Assembly (NCBI GenBank): GCA_043803085.1
Contig: JAZDKM010000477.1
Span: forward strand, 1-23,917
Direction: 5' to 3'
DNA from: JAAEQG01 sp043803085
Lineage (GTDB): Bacteria > Planctomycetota > Phycisphaerae > UBA1845
Length of the DNA: 23,917 nucleotides
Of the stretch, positions 13,693-21,289 are shown one piece after another (position 1 is the first letter of the stretch; the number at the start of each line of letters is the position of its first letter). The translations under genes were made by a program, and so were the position numbers. Below the pieces are notes generated by a model. It saw only the letters and a list, made by a program, of their open reading frames with translations. It was not told where the DNA came from and made no database searches.

Positions 13693-16077
13693 ATGACCAC
13701 GGAGCATACGCAGGTGCAGGAGAGCGGCGAAACCCGCGATCACGCGGTGACGGGCCAAGTCGCCGCCTTTGCGGGCCGGCCCGCGCGGCTGGAATGCTGG
13801 TTCTGGATCATCCTGGCGGGGATTTGCCTTGTGGGCTTGGTGGCCCGCGCGTTCATCCTCGCCGAATTTGTCTCCAAGAACCCGTTTGCCGAGGCACCCC
13901 GGGTGGATGCCAAGGTGTACTGGGCTTTGGCCGAAACCATCGCGGATGGGCGGTTGATCCAGGACACGCCGTTCTTCTCCGCGCCACTGTACCCCTATCT
14001 GCTCGGATTGTTGCGGGCCCTGGGCGGGTCGTTCATCACCGTCTATGTCGTTCAATTGTTGATCGACATCGTGACGGCAGGCCTGCTGGCCTATTTTGCA
14101 CGGAACCGTTTCAGTCCGGGCGTGGGCCTGCTGTCCGCGGCATTATTCCTGTTCATGCTTGAACCAGCCTCCTTCTTCCTGCGGGTGCTGACCTGCACCC
14201 TGCAACTGCTGCTGCTCACGTTTACCTGGGGGCAACTGGTCGGCATGCAGACGCATCCGACGCCGCGGAGGCGGGTGGTGCTCGGAGTGGCCCTGGGACT
14301 GCTTTGTCTCTCCTATGCCCCGGCCACGATCCTGGCGCTGGCGGTCGGGCCGTGGTTGTTCTGGCAGTCAGCCAGGCGCTGGCCGGACGCCCTGCGTGCG
14401 CTGATTCCCGTCGGCATCGCCATCCTGTTCATCGTGCCCTCGGCCCTGCACAACCGGTACGTGAGTGGAGATTGGTTCCTGATTCAATCGGTCACTTCGG
14501 TGAACCTCCGGCAAGGCAATCAACCCGGATCCAGTGGGGTCTACACCCGCATCCCGAACACTACCGTTGATCGCGAAGGCTTGTTCGAGGACGTCCAGAA
14601 GCAATATGCGTTGGCGAACGGTCAACGCGGCAGTTGGGGCGACATCCAGCGCTATTACCTCAAGCTGGTGCTCGACTTCTGGCGGGAGGATCCCGGCCGG
14701 ACGGCAAAACTCGTGCTCCGCAAGATGTACTGGTTTCTGACCGGTCGCAACTATGAAGACATTTACAATCCGGTGCTGGAGATGCGGAGCGGGTTCGCGG
14801 ACCGGCTGCGCTGGACGCCGGTGAAAACCGCTTGGCTGATGGGGCCGGCCCTCGTCGGGCTGGTGGTCATGCTGCGTCGCCCCGTTCGCCATCTGCCTGA
14901 GCTGCTCATGTTCGCCATACCCTTCGGGCTGGTGGCCGTTTTCTGGTATTCACCGCGCTATCGGTTGCCCGCGTTGCCGATCATCGTAGTTTCCGCCTCT
15001 TGGGCTTTGGTGCGGGCGGCCCATTGGCGCCGCGACCTGCTTTGGCTGCAGGCCACCGGCCTGGCCCTGGGTCTTGCCCTCCTGCTGGGACCGAGCAATC
15101 GGACCGCCGGCTTTGATCGCATCGAAACATGCATTCCCTGGTACGAGTGCAGCATTGGCGTCACCTTGGAGAACCGGGGCGAGGTGGCCGGGGCGCGCGA
15201 GCACTACCAGCGTGCCCTCCAAGTGGATCCGACCAGTGTCAATGCTCTGTCGCATCTTGGCAAACTGGCGTTCCTGGCGGAGAGATACGACGAGGCGATG
15301 GATTGCTTCCAGCGGGTAGTGATGCTCGACCCCGGTGACGCCCGGTGGCACGACAACCTGGGCAAGATCCTGTTAGTCGCCGGCAAGGAGGACCAGGCAG
15401 TACGCTGCTTTGAACGGGCTCTGCAACTGAATCCCCTGTTGGTCTCCGCGCACATGGGACTGGCACGCTACTATCTGAGTCGTGGGATGCGGGAGGAAGC
15501 CTCAGCCCAGTTCAAGGCGGTGGTGGAGAAGGACCCCGCCTCCGCGGAAGCCCGCGCGGCGCGGATGGTGCTTGGCCAGAGTGGATCGCCGTCCGAGATG
15601 GCTGAGTCGCTCAGACAGGCGCTGGCCTCGGCACCGCAAGACGCGGGCGTGCGCGTGCAGCTCTTCGAAGCGATGATCCGTCTCGACCGCCCAGCAGAGG
15701 CGGTGACGGTGATGGAAGAGGGCCTGAAACTGGCACCGACGGACCTCAGCCTGAGCAGCACGCTGGCGTGGTTCTATGCGACCTGTCCCCGCCCCGAGTT
15801 TCGCAACGGGGCCGAGGCGGTCAGCCGCGCCGAGTTCGTCTGCCGCCAAACCTCGGCGCCGGACCCGCGCTACTTGGACATCCTGGCGGCGGCGTACGCC
15901 GAGGCCGGACGCTTCGGCGAAGCCATCGCCACGCTTCAACAGGCCATCGGGATGGTGGAGCGGAACGGACCGGCCGAAGTCCTGCCCGAGTTGCAGAAGC
16001 GCCTAGCGCTCTACCAGTCCGGGGAGTCCTTTCATTGGCAAGACCGCGCCCCGGGTCAAGGCCCCGGCGGTTCATGA
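13693..16077 (+). CDS. GT-C (GT39-like) membrane glycosyltransferase with C-terminal TPR array
   Basis: The ATG at 13693 is preceded by GGAG at 8 bases, giving 794 residues. About 10 hydrophobic segments lie between residues 35 and 465. The first loop (65-105) has VDAKVYWALA and FFSAPLYPYLLG, the acidic and aromatic pattern of GT-C enzymes that use polyprenyl-phosphate sugars (ArnT/PMT group), with Asp72 a candidate catalytic residue. From about 485 to 790 there are TPR units such as AREHYQRALQVDPTSVNALS and AVRCFERALQLNP. The TPR part should be periplasmic and bind the protein acceptor. I infer protein or envelope glycosylation. It is downstream of the radical SAM pair in the same orientation, but the 165-base gap leaves co-transcription open. 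Confidence 0.8.
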   Translation: MTTEHTQVQESGETRDHAVTGQVAAFAGRPARLECWFWIILAGICLVGLVARAFILAEFVSKNPFAEAPRVDAKVYWALAETIADGRLIQDTPFFSAPLYPYLLGLLRALGGSFITVYVVQLLIDIVTAGLLAYFARNRFSPGVGLLSAALFLFMLEPASFFLRVLTCTLQLLLLTFTWGQLVGMQTHPTPRRRVVLGVALGLLCLSYAPATILALAVGPWLFWQSARRWPDALRALIPVGIAILFIVPSALHNRYVSGDWFLIQSVTSVNLRQGNQPGSSGVYTRIPNTTVDREGLFEDVQKQYALANGQRGSWGDIQRYYLKLVLDFWREDPGRTAKLVLRKMYWFLTGRNYEDIYNPVLEMRSGFADRLRWTPVKTAWLMGPALVGLVVMLRRPVRHLPELLMFAIPFGLVAVFWYSPRYRLPALPIIVVSASWALVRAAHWRRDLLWLQATGLALGLALLLGPSNRTAGFDRIETCIPWYECSIGVTLENRGEVAGAREHYQRALQVDPTSVNALSHLGKLAFLAERYDEAMDCFQRVVMLDPGDARWHDNLGKILLVAGKEDQAVRCFERALQLNPLLVSAHMGLARYYLSRGMREEASAQFKAVVEKDPASAEARAARMVLGQSGSPSEMAESLRQALASAPQDAGVRVQLFEAMIRLDRPAEAVTVMEEGLKLAPTDLSLSSTLAWFYATCPRPEFRNGAEAVSRAEFVCRQTSAPDPRYLDILAAAYAEAGRFGEAIATLQQAIGMVERNGPAEVLPELQKRLALYQSGESFHWQDRAPGQGPGGS

Positions 16078-16119
16078 GTGGTAAGAGTGGCCAAGAGCGG
16101 CGTGGCACGGGCATCCCTG

Positions 16120-16200
16120 CCTACTGGCAGGCAGGTTGCCCATGAAAACACAGGCTGGAAGCCTGTGCCACAGCTTCTGCCACAGGCTGCTAGCCTGTGG
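16120..16200. repeat. CACAGGCT...AGCCTGTG double hairpin repeat
   Basis: CACAGGCT/AGCCTGTG (16149-16167) and CCACAGGCT/AGCCTGTGG (16180-16200) are perfect stems. A looser CTGCC/GGCAG hairpin lies just before them. The element is related in style to those at 3515 and 4497. It lies between the glycosyltransferase stop and the rpmI promoter and may terminate the former. Confidence 0.8.
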
Positions 16201-16235
16201 GGCGCAGGGTGCCCCGCATTTTTGGGAAAGACGGC

Positions 16236-16263
16236 TTGAACCCGCGGGCGGGGATGCTATACT
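16236..16263 (+). promoter_or_regulatory. Sigma-70-like promoter for rpmI-rplT
   Basis: TTGAAC (16236-16241) and TATACT (16258-16263) are 16 bases apart. The -10 box and spacer are identical to those of the rpmB promoter at 5900-5927. Transcription would begin near 16270, leaving a leader of about 33 bases. Confidence 0.65.
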
Positions 16264-16302
16264 GTCCGGTTTGCGTTCCGCAGGAAGCAACGAGGTGTCG
16301 CA

Positions 16303-16497
16303 ATGCCGAAAATGAAAACCCACAAGGGGCTCAGAAAACGAGTCAAAGTCACGGCCCGCGGCAAGGTCCGCTACAAGAAGTCCTTCGCCGGGCACCTGAT
16401 GAGCGGAAAGAGCGGCAACCGCCGCCGCGGCTTGCGCAAACCCAGCTTCCTGTCCGGACCCACTAGCCGAAAAATCAAGGCGGCCATCGGCGCCTAG
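16303..16497 (+). CDS. rpmI: 50S ribosomal protein bL35
   Basis: The 64-residue, very basic protein starts MPKMKTHKGLRKRVKVTARGK and has the family end RRRGLRKPSFLSGPTSRKIK. L35 is a late-assembling large-subunit protein that packs against 23S rRNA. GAGGT lies 6 bases before the ATG. infC, the usual upstream partner, is absent; a promoter takes its place. rplT follows after 34 bases. Confidence 0.97.
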   Translation: MPKMKTHKGLRKRVKVTARGKVRYKKSFAGHLMSGKSGNRRRGLRKPSFLSGPTSRKIKAAIGA

Positions 16498-16531
16498 CCA
16501 TCGGCCGCCGTTATTGCAGGAGCCATCGCCT

Positions 16532-16900
16532 ATGCCCCGTGCCCGACTTGGAGCCGCCCGCCACCGGCGCAAAGTGAAGCTGTTCCGCGCCGTCAAAGGC
16601 TATCGCGGCGGCCGCAGCAAGCTCTTCCGCACCGCCAGCGAGGCCGCCGCCCGCGCGGGCTGCTATGCCTACCGCGACCGCCGGGCCCGCAAGCGGGATT
16701 TCCGCACGCTGTGGGTCATCCGCCTGACGGCGGCCTGCCGAGCGCATGGGCTGCCTTACAGTCGTTTCATCTTCGGGCTGAAGCAGGCCCAGGTCATTCT
16801 CAACCGCAAGATGCTCAGCGAGTTGGCCATTCACGACCCGGCCGTCTTCGCCAACCTGGTCACCCTCGCCAAGCGGCACCTCGCCCAAGCCGCCGCGTGA
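16532..16900 (+). CDS. rplT: 50S ribosomal protein bL20
   Basis: The 122-residue protein begins MPRARLGAARHRRKVKLFRA and contains GYRGGRSKLFRTASEAAARAG, YRDRRARKRDFRTLWVIRL and FIFGLKQAQVILNRKMLSEL, the full L20 pattern. L20 binds 23S rRNA early in 50S assembly and in many bacteria autoregulates the infC-rpmI-rplT operon. The short leader here leaves little room for that control upstream of rpmI. AGGAG lies about 9 bases before the ATG. larB follows after 36 bases. Confidence 0.97.
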   Translation: MPRARLGAARHRRKVKLFRAVKGYRGGRSKLFRTASEAAARAGCYAYRDRRARKRDFRTLWVIRLTAACRAHGLPYSRFIFGLKQAQVILNRKMLSELAIHDPAVFANLVTLAKRHLAQAAA

Positions 16901-16936
16901 AAACGCGATTGGCGGCCGGACATACTATGGCCCCCC

Positions 16937-17692
16937 ATGGATGAGTCCCGCATTCGAGAGTTGCTGAACGCGGTCAGAGAGGACCGCGTCGACCTCGAGC
17001 AGGCCATCTCAACGCTCCGGTCCATGCCCTTCGAGGACCTTGGTTTTGCCAAAGTGGATCATCACCGCGCGTTGCGCTGCGGCTTTCCCGAGGTCATCTA
17101 TTGTGAGGGAAAGACCGTCGAGCAGGTGACCGCCATCATCGAGGCCCGGGTGGCGCAGGGGGGAAACGTGCTGGGCACGCGGGCCTCACCCGCAATGTTC
17201 GAGGCCGTCAGTCGGCGCTTCCCCACGGCGGCGTACAATCCGCTGGCGCGTACGATCACGATCCAGCAGATCGAATCGACCGGGGGTGGCGGTACCATCG
17301 CGATCGTCAGTGCAGGGACGAGTGACCTGCCGGTGGCGGAGGAGGCCCGCGAGACGGCCGAGATCATGGGGCAGAAAACCCAAACCTTCTATGATGTGGG
17401 GGTGGCCGGCATCCATCGCCTGTTGGCCCACTCCGGTGCGCTGCAGGCCGCCCCCGTGATTGTCGTGGTGGCGGGGATGGAGGGTGCGCTTGCCAGCGTG
17501 GTCGGCGGTCTGGTGGATTGTCCCGTCATCGCGGTGCCCACCAGCGTCGGGTACGGGGCGAGCTTCCACGGGCTGGCCGCTCTGTTGACCATGTTGAACA
17601 GTTGCGCTTCCGGCGTTGCCGTGGTCAACATCGACAATGGCTTCGCTGCCGGGTACATTGCCGCGCAGATCAACCGCCGGGTCACATCGTAG
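16937..17692 (+). CDS. larB: Pyridinium-3,5-biscarboxylic acid mononucleotide synthase (LarB)
   Basis: The 251-residue protein matches LarB along its length. It has DHHRALRCGFPEVIYCEGKT (41-60), the PurE-like core IVSAGTSDLPVAEEA (123-137), AGMEGALASVVGGLVDCPVIAVPTSVGYG and the end NSCASGVAVVNIDNGF. Cys223 in NSC corresponds to the cysteine known to act in the Lactiplantibacillus enzyme. LarB carboxylates and hydrolyses nicotinic acid adenine dinucleotide to make the precursor of the nickel-pincer cofactor of lactate racemase-type enzymes. No larA, larC or larE is in the window. There is no clear Shine-Dalgarno sequence before the ATG, so translation may be coupled to rplT. Confidence 0.93.
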   Translation: MDESRIRELLNAVREDRVDLEQAISTLRSMPFEDLGFAKVDHHRALRCGFPEVIYCEGKTVEQVTAIIEARVAQGGNVLGTRASPAMFEAVSRRFPTAAYNPLARTITIQQIESTGGGGTIAIVSAGTSDLPVAEEARETAEIMGQKTQTFYDVGVAGIHRLLAHSGALQAAPVIVVVAGMEGALASVVGGLVDCPVIAVPTSVGYGASFHGLAALLTMLNSCASGVAVVNIDNGFAAGYIAAQINRRVTS

Positions 17693-17752
17693 GGGACGGG
17701 GCGACGCCGGCGGCCGATTCGCGGGCCCGCATCCCGGCACCGAGTTGGAACC

Positions 17753-18625
17753 ATGACCCATAAGCTTGTTCGGATCGACGACCTCCCCGCCCTGCCCGAG
17801 CGCGCTGACGACGCCCACAAGGGCGAGGTAGGACGCATCCTGATCGTCGGGGGGCGGATGAACGAAATCGGTATGGTCGGGGCCCCGGCGTTGGCGGCCA
17901 ATGCGGCCATGCGCACGGGTGCCGGGCTGGTGCAAATCCTGAGCACCGCCGAAGCCCAGCCCGAGGTCGCCCGGCTGGCACCCTGCGCCACGACGCGGCG
18001 CTTTACTCCGGGCGGGCCGCCGCTCAGCGCCATCGCCGTTGAGTTTGGGGCGGACGTGGTGGCCCTCGGGCCGGGGCTGGATCCGTGCCTCAGCGCCGAC
18101 GTCATCCTCGAACTGTTGAAGGATTACTCCGGCAGCATCGTGCTCGACGCCGACGGCCTCAATACCCTTGCCGCCGCAGGGCGATGGGAGGCGTCCTGGC
18201 CTCACCAGGTCGTCTTCACTCCCCACCCCGGCGAACTGCGTCGGCTGGCCAAAGGTCTAAAGGTGGATGCTGACTTGGATGACCGCGAGGAATCCGCCGT
18301 GGCACTGGCCTTGCGGACGGGGGCCGCGGTCGTGCTCAAGGGAGCGGGGACGGTGGTCACCGATGGCGAACGCATTTACGTCAACCCGACCGGCAACTCG
18401 GGAATGGCCACGGGGGGTTGCGGCGACGTGCTCACTGGCATGATCGCCGGGTTGCTCGGTCAGCAGATGAGCCGAATCGACGCCGCGGTTTTGGGCGTGT
18501 ATTTACACGGACTCGCGGGCGACATCGCCGCGGAGGAGCTAGGCCGCCTTTCGCTGATGGCCTGGGACCTGCTCGATTTCATCCCCGAGGCGATCCTGGA
18601 ACTGGAGCCCGAGGAACCCGAGTGA
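17753..18625 (+). CDS. nnrD: ADP/ATP-dependent NAD(P)H-hydrate dehydratase
   Basis: The 290-residue protein is the ribokinase-like dehydratase domain that repairs hydrated NADH/NADPH. It starts with the HKGEVGRILIVGGR segment, followed by AANAAMRTGAGLVQI, the DADGLNTLA motif, TPHPGELRRL, VVLKGAGTVV and the nucleotide-binding NPTGNSGMATGGCGDVLTGM with catalytic Asp225. The epimerase domain (NnrE), often fused in bacteria, is absent here. It lies 60 bases after larB in the same orientation. The pair shares nicotinamide-cofactor chemistry, which may explain the neighbourhood. A strict NADHX role is known for the family. Confidence 0.93.
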   Translation: MTHKLVRIDDLPALPERADDAHKGEVGRILIVGGRMNEIGMVGAPALAANAAMRTGAGLVQILSTAEAQPEVARLAPCATTRRFTPGGPPLSAIAVEFGADVVALGPGLDPCLSADVILELLKDYSGSIVLDADGLNTLAAAGRWEASWPHQVVFTPHPGELRRLAKGLKVDADLDDREESAVALALRTGAAVVLKGAGTVVTDGERIYVNPTGNSGMATGGCGDVLTGMIAGLLGQQMSRIDAAVLGVYLHGLAGDIAAEELGRLSLMAWDLLDFIPEAILELEPEEPE

Positions 18626-18654
18626 GGGCTTGCTTGCTGCACCGCATTGGGCGT

Positions 18655-18686
18655 GGTCCGCGAGCGCGGACCCCACAGCTCTGTGG
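18655..18686. terminator. Twin hairpins between convergent genes
   Basis: GGTCCGCG/CGCGGACC (18655-18672) and CCACAG/CTGTGG (18673-18686) are perfect adjacent stems in the 65-base gap between the nnrD and TMTC-like stops. No T-run follows. They may act as a bidirectional terminator or be another interspersed palindrome. Confidence 0.5.
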
Positions 18687-18690
18687 TGGA

Positions 18691-21288
18691 TTACTCCGGT
18701 GGGGTATCGCGTTCCACCGGGTGCGAAGCCGGACGGGCGAGCAACAACCGCGCTCGAGCGATCCACTCGGCATCCGTACACACCTGCTCGAACGCCTGCA
18801 ACGCTGACCGGGCACCCTCGATTCGACCGTCAGCCTGACGCATCATGATTATCAGGTAGTGAGGCCACGGATTCTCGGCATGGCGACCGGCATAGGCTTC
18901 CAGCGCCTGTTGGAGCCGCACGCGGACCTCGCGCCCTTCGGCGGACTGATCCTGGCACAGACGCAAGACGCCACACGCGGCACTTTCAGGCGTGCCGGCG
19001 TGCACGTCGAGCATGATGCCCACCAGGGTAGCGGCCACAGGCCCGGCTCCGGCCTCGCCCAGGTTCCGCCGGACCTGCCGGGCAGGCTCCCATTGCTCAG
19101 CCAGCACACACACCCAGGCATACCAGGATGCCAAAACGGTGTCACTCGGTTTCCGTTCCAGGGCCCGCGTCCAAAGCCCGGCCGCGCCACGGAGATCACG
19201 CTGCGCGATCAGGAAATCGCTGTAGGGTAACAGGACCTCGGGGTCGGTATACCCACAATGCTCGGCAGCGCGCCGGAAGTGGAGACCGGCCTCCTCCGCC
19301 GCACCCCGCTGCGCCAGCAAAGCCGCCAGGTTCAAGCGGGGCGGGACCAGTTTCGGGTCGAGCGCCAGCGCCGCCCGGTATTCGCGGAGCGCATCGTCGA
19401 TCCGGCCCGATCTCAGATAGCCGAGCCCGAGGTTGCTATGCGCTCCTGCGTTTTCGGGCATCCAGTGCAGCAGCTTCTCCAGTCGTGCCGTCGCTGTCTG
19501 CGTCCGCCCTGCGGCCAACTCCATCTCCGCCAGCTGGGCGGCTGCGAGCGGATCGTAAGGGTTGTTCGTCAGCGCCTTCTCGAACATCTCCGCCGCTTCA
19601 TCCAACCGGCCCAGCTTCCGATAGGTCTGCGCCAGCCCGATGATGCCGGGGTTGTAGTTCGGCAGGATTTCGACGGCCCGCCGGTAGTGCCGGACCGCGT
19701 CATCCAACCGCCCAATCTCCGCCAGGGCCGTGGCCAGACGTACGTGAGCCATTCCGCCGGCGGGATCGATCTGCACGGCGGCCTCGATCCTTGCGACGGC
19801 CTCATCCGCCTCCCCCGCCCGTAGCAAGGACAAGCCCTGGACTTGCCAGACATCGCTCCGGGTATGCTCGGGGTGGTGTTGGAGTTCGAGGTCCGCCGTC
19901 TCCACGGCTTGTTGGTATTCGCCGGCGTCGTAGTGGGCCCAGGCCAGCCGCGTCCAGACCCCCGCATGCGCGGGGTAGAGTTCGGCAGTCCGGCGGCACC
20001 GGGTGACATTGTCCCGATAGTAGCCGGTGGTTTTCCACGAGAGGCCAAGCAAAGTCACGAACGCGAGCACGGAGATACCCGCAGTGAGCGGCAACGCCGC
20101 TTTGGTCCCGGAGCGCCTGCGCAACGCGGCGACGGCTTGCACACACCCTACGGCGATGATCCAATGGAAACCGATGGCGGGAAGATAAGCGTAACGCTCC
20201 GCCGCCATCAGATTGCGCGAGGGCACAAATGGCAGCGTCACGGCGACGGTGGCGAAAAACCAGACGATGCCGGCCGTGCCCGTGCGTGAGTAGCGCAGAA
20301 ACAGCACCGTGACCAGGAGCAAAGCCGCAACCACCACCACAGCCGAGGGAAATTGCAGGTGCGAGAAGTCGACGACTTTCTCCGTGGGGTGCCAGGGGGC
20401 CAGGCCGACCGGGATGAAGTAGCGCTGGACGTACCACCCCAGGGCAAGCACGGTGCGAACCAGCCGTGAACCTTCCAAAACCTCAGCGCCTGTATCCAAT
20501 TGACCACGGGAGAGCCGAAGATTGAGGACTGCAAAAAACCCTGTGATCACGACGGCCGACACCCATATGACCCACCATCGCCCCGCAGGACGCCGGCGCT
20601 GCACGAAGGGTATGAGCAATAGGAGCACGGGCAGGCCCACGCTCACCTTGCTCATCATCGCCAACACGACCGCAAGTAACGTCAAGAGGATGCGCCTCAC
20701 GCCGGGCCGCTCGAGCACACCCTGTGCGGCCACCAGCGAAGCCAGGGTGAACGTAGTGGACAACATCATCATCCGTCCGTTCAGCCAGGCGACACATTCC
20801 ACGTTGAGCGGGTGTACGGCGAAAAGTGAGGCAGCGACCAAGGCCAGTCCCTTGCGCCCGGTGACGCTGCGAACCAGCCGCCACACCAGCCCGGCATTGA
20901 GTACATGGATCAATACGTTGGTCAGATGGAACAGCCAGGCGCCGGCCTGAGCCCCCTCGGCGCTGGGGGCCGGCCCCAGCCACCGCAGCACCGCGAAGTT
21001 CAAGGCGAAAGTGGCCAACGGCACCGGCTGATAGAGGTCGCGGTGAGGAATAGCGAATAGCTTACGCAGGTGCTCGAAAGACGGGTGGTTGACCAGCACG
21101 TGATCGCGGACCAGTTGAATGTCATCGCCGGACAAAAAGCCGCCGCGAATCGACGGGGCCGCCATGAGCAGGGCGAGGACCACCGGTATCACCACAGAGT
21201 AACCCCCCTGGCGCCGGTCATCGGTCAGCGTCGGCTGCGGAGTCTCACCAACGTGGCTGTTCACGGAACGCCCTAGCTTGTAGCTCAT
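18691..21288 (-). CDS. TMTC-like GT-C glycosyltransferase with TPR array
   Basis: The 865-residue protein has about 10 hydrophobic segments (roughly 30-420) and then TPR repeats to about 740 (for example AVRHYRRAVEILPNYNPGII and ALREYRAALALDPKL). Motifs match the eukaryotic TMTC O-mannosyltransferases and their bacterial relatives: LSGDDIQLV with Asp55/Asp56, LFAVHPLNVECVAWLNGR (155-172) and ERYAYLPAIGFHWI (364-377). The enzyme should use a lipid-linked sugar at the outer face of the inner membrane and hold a protein acceptor with its TPRs. The ATG lies one base after the stop of the upstream FlgI-like lipoprotein, so expression is coupled. It is a different family from the glycosyltransferase at 13693. 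Confidence 0.82.
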   Translation of the reverse strand: MSYKLGRSVNSHVGETPQPTLTDDRRQGGYSVVIPVVLALLMAAPSIRGGFLSGDDIQLVRDHVLVNHPSFEHLRKLFAIPHRDLYQPVPLATFALNFAVLRWLGPAPSAEGAQAGAWLFHLTNVLIHVLNAGLVWRLVRSVTGRKGLALVAASLFAVHPLNVECVAWLNGRMMMLSTTFTLASLVAAQGVLERPGVRRILLTLLAVVLAMMSKVSVGLPVLLLLIPFVQRRRPAGRWWVIWVSAVVITGFFAVLNLRLSRGQLDTGAEVLEGSRLVRTVLALGWYVQRYFIPVGLAPWHPTEKVVDFSHLQFPSAVVVVAALLLVTVLFLRYSRTGTAGIVWFFATVAVTLPFVPSRNLMAAERYAYLPAIGFHWIIAVGCVQAVAALRRRSGTKAALPLTAGISVLAFVTLLGLSWKTTGYYRDNVTRCRRTAELYPAHAGVWTRLAWAHYDAGEYQQAVETADLELQHHPEHTRSDVWQVQGLSLLRAGEADEAVARIEAAVQIDPAGGMAHVRLATALAEIGRLDDAVRHYRRAVEILPNYNPGIIGLAQTYRKLGRLDEAAEMFEKALTNNPYDPLAAAQLAEMELAAGRTQTATARLEKLLHWMPENAGAHSNLGLGYLRSGRIDDALREYRAALALDPKLVPPRLNLAALLAQRGAAEEAGLHFRRAAEHCGYTDPEVLLPYSDFLIAQRDLRGAAGLWTRALERKPSDTVLASWYAWVCVLAEQWEPARQVRRNLGEAGAGPVAATLVGIMLDVHAGTPESAACGVLRLCQDQSAEGREVRVRLQQALEAYAGRHAENPWPHYLIIMMRQADGRIEGARSALQAFEQVCTDAEWIARARLLLARPASHPVERDTPPE

Positions 21289-21289
21289 T

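Noticed and set aside
17186..18226. Minus-strand open frame opposite larB and nnrD
   Set aside because: It spans parts of two conserved genes and their gap and has a low-complexity, shadow-like composition.
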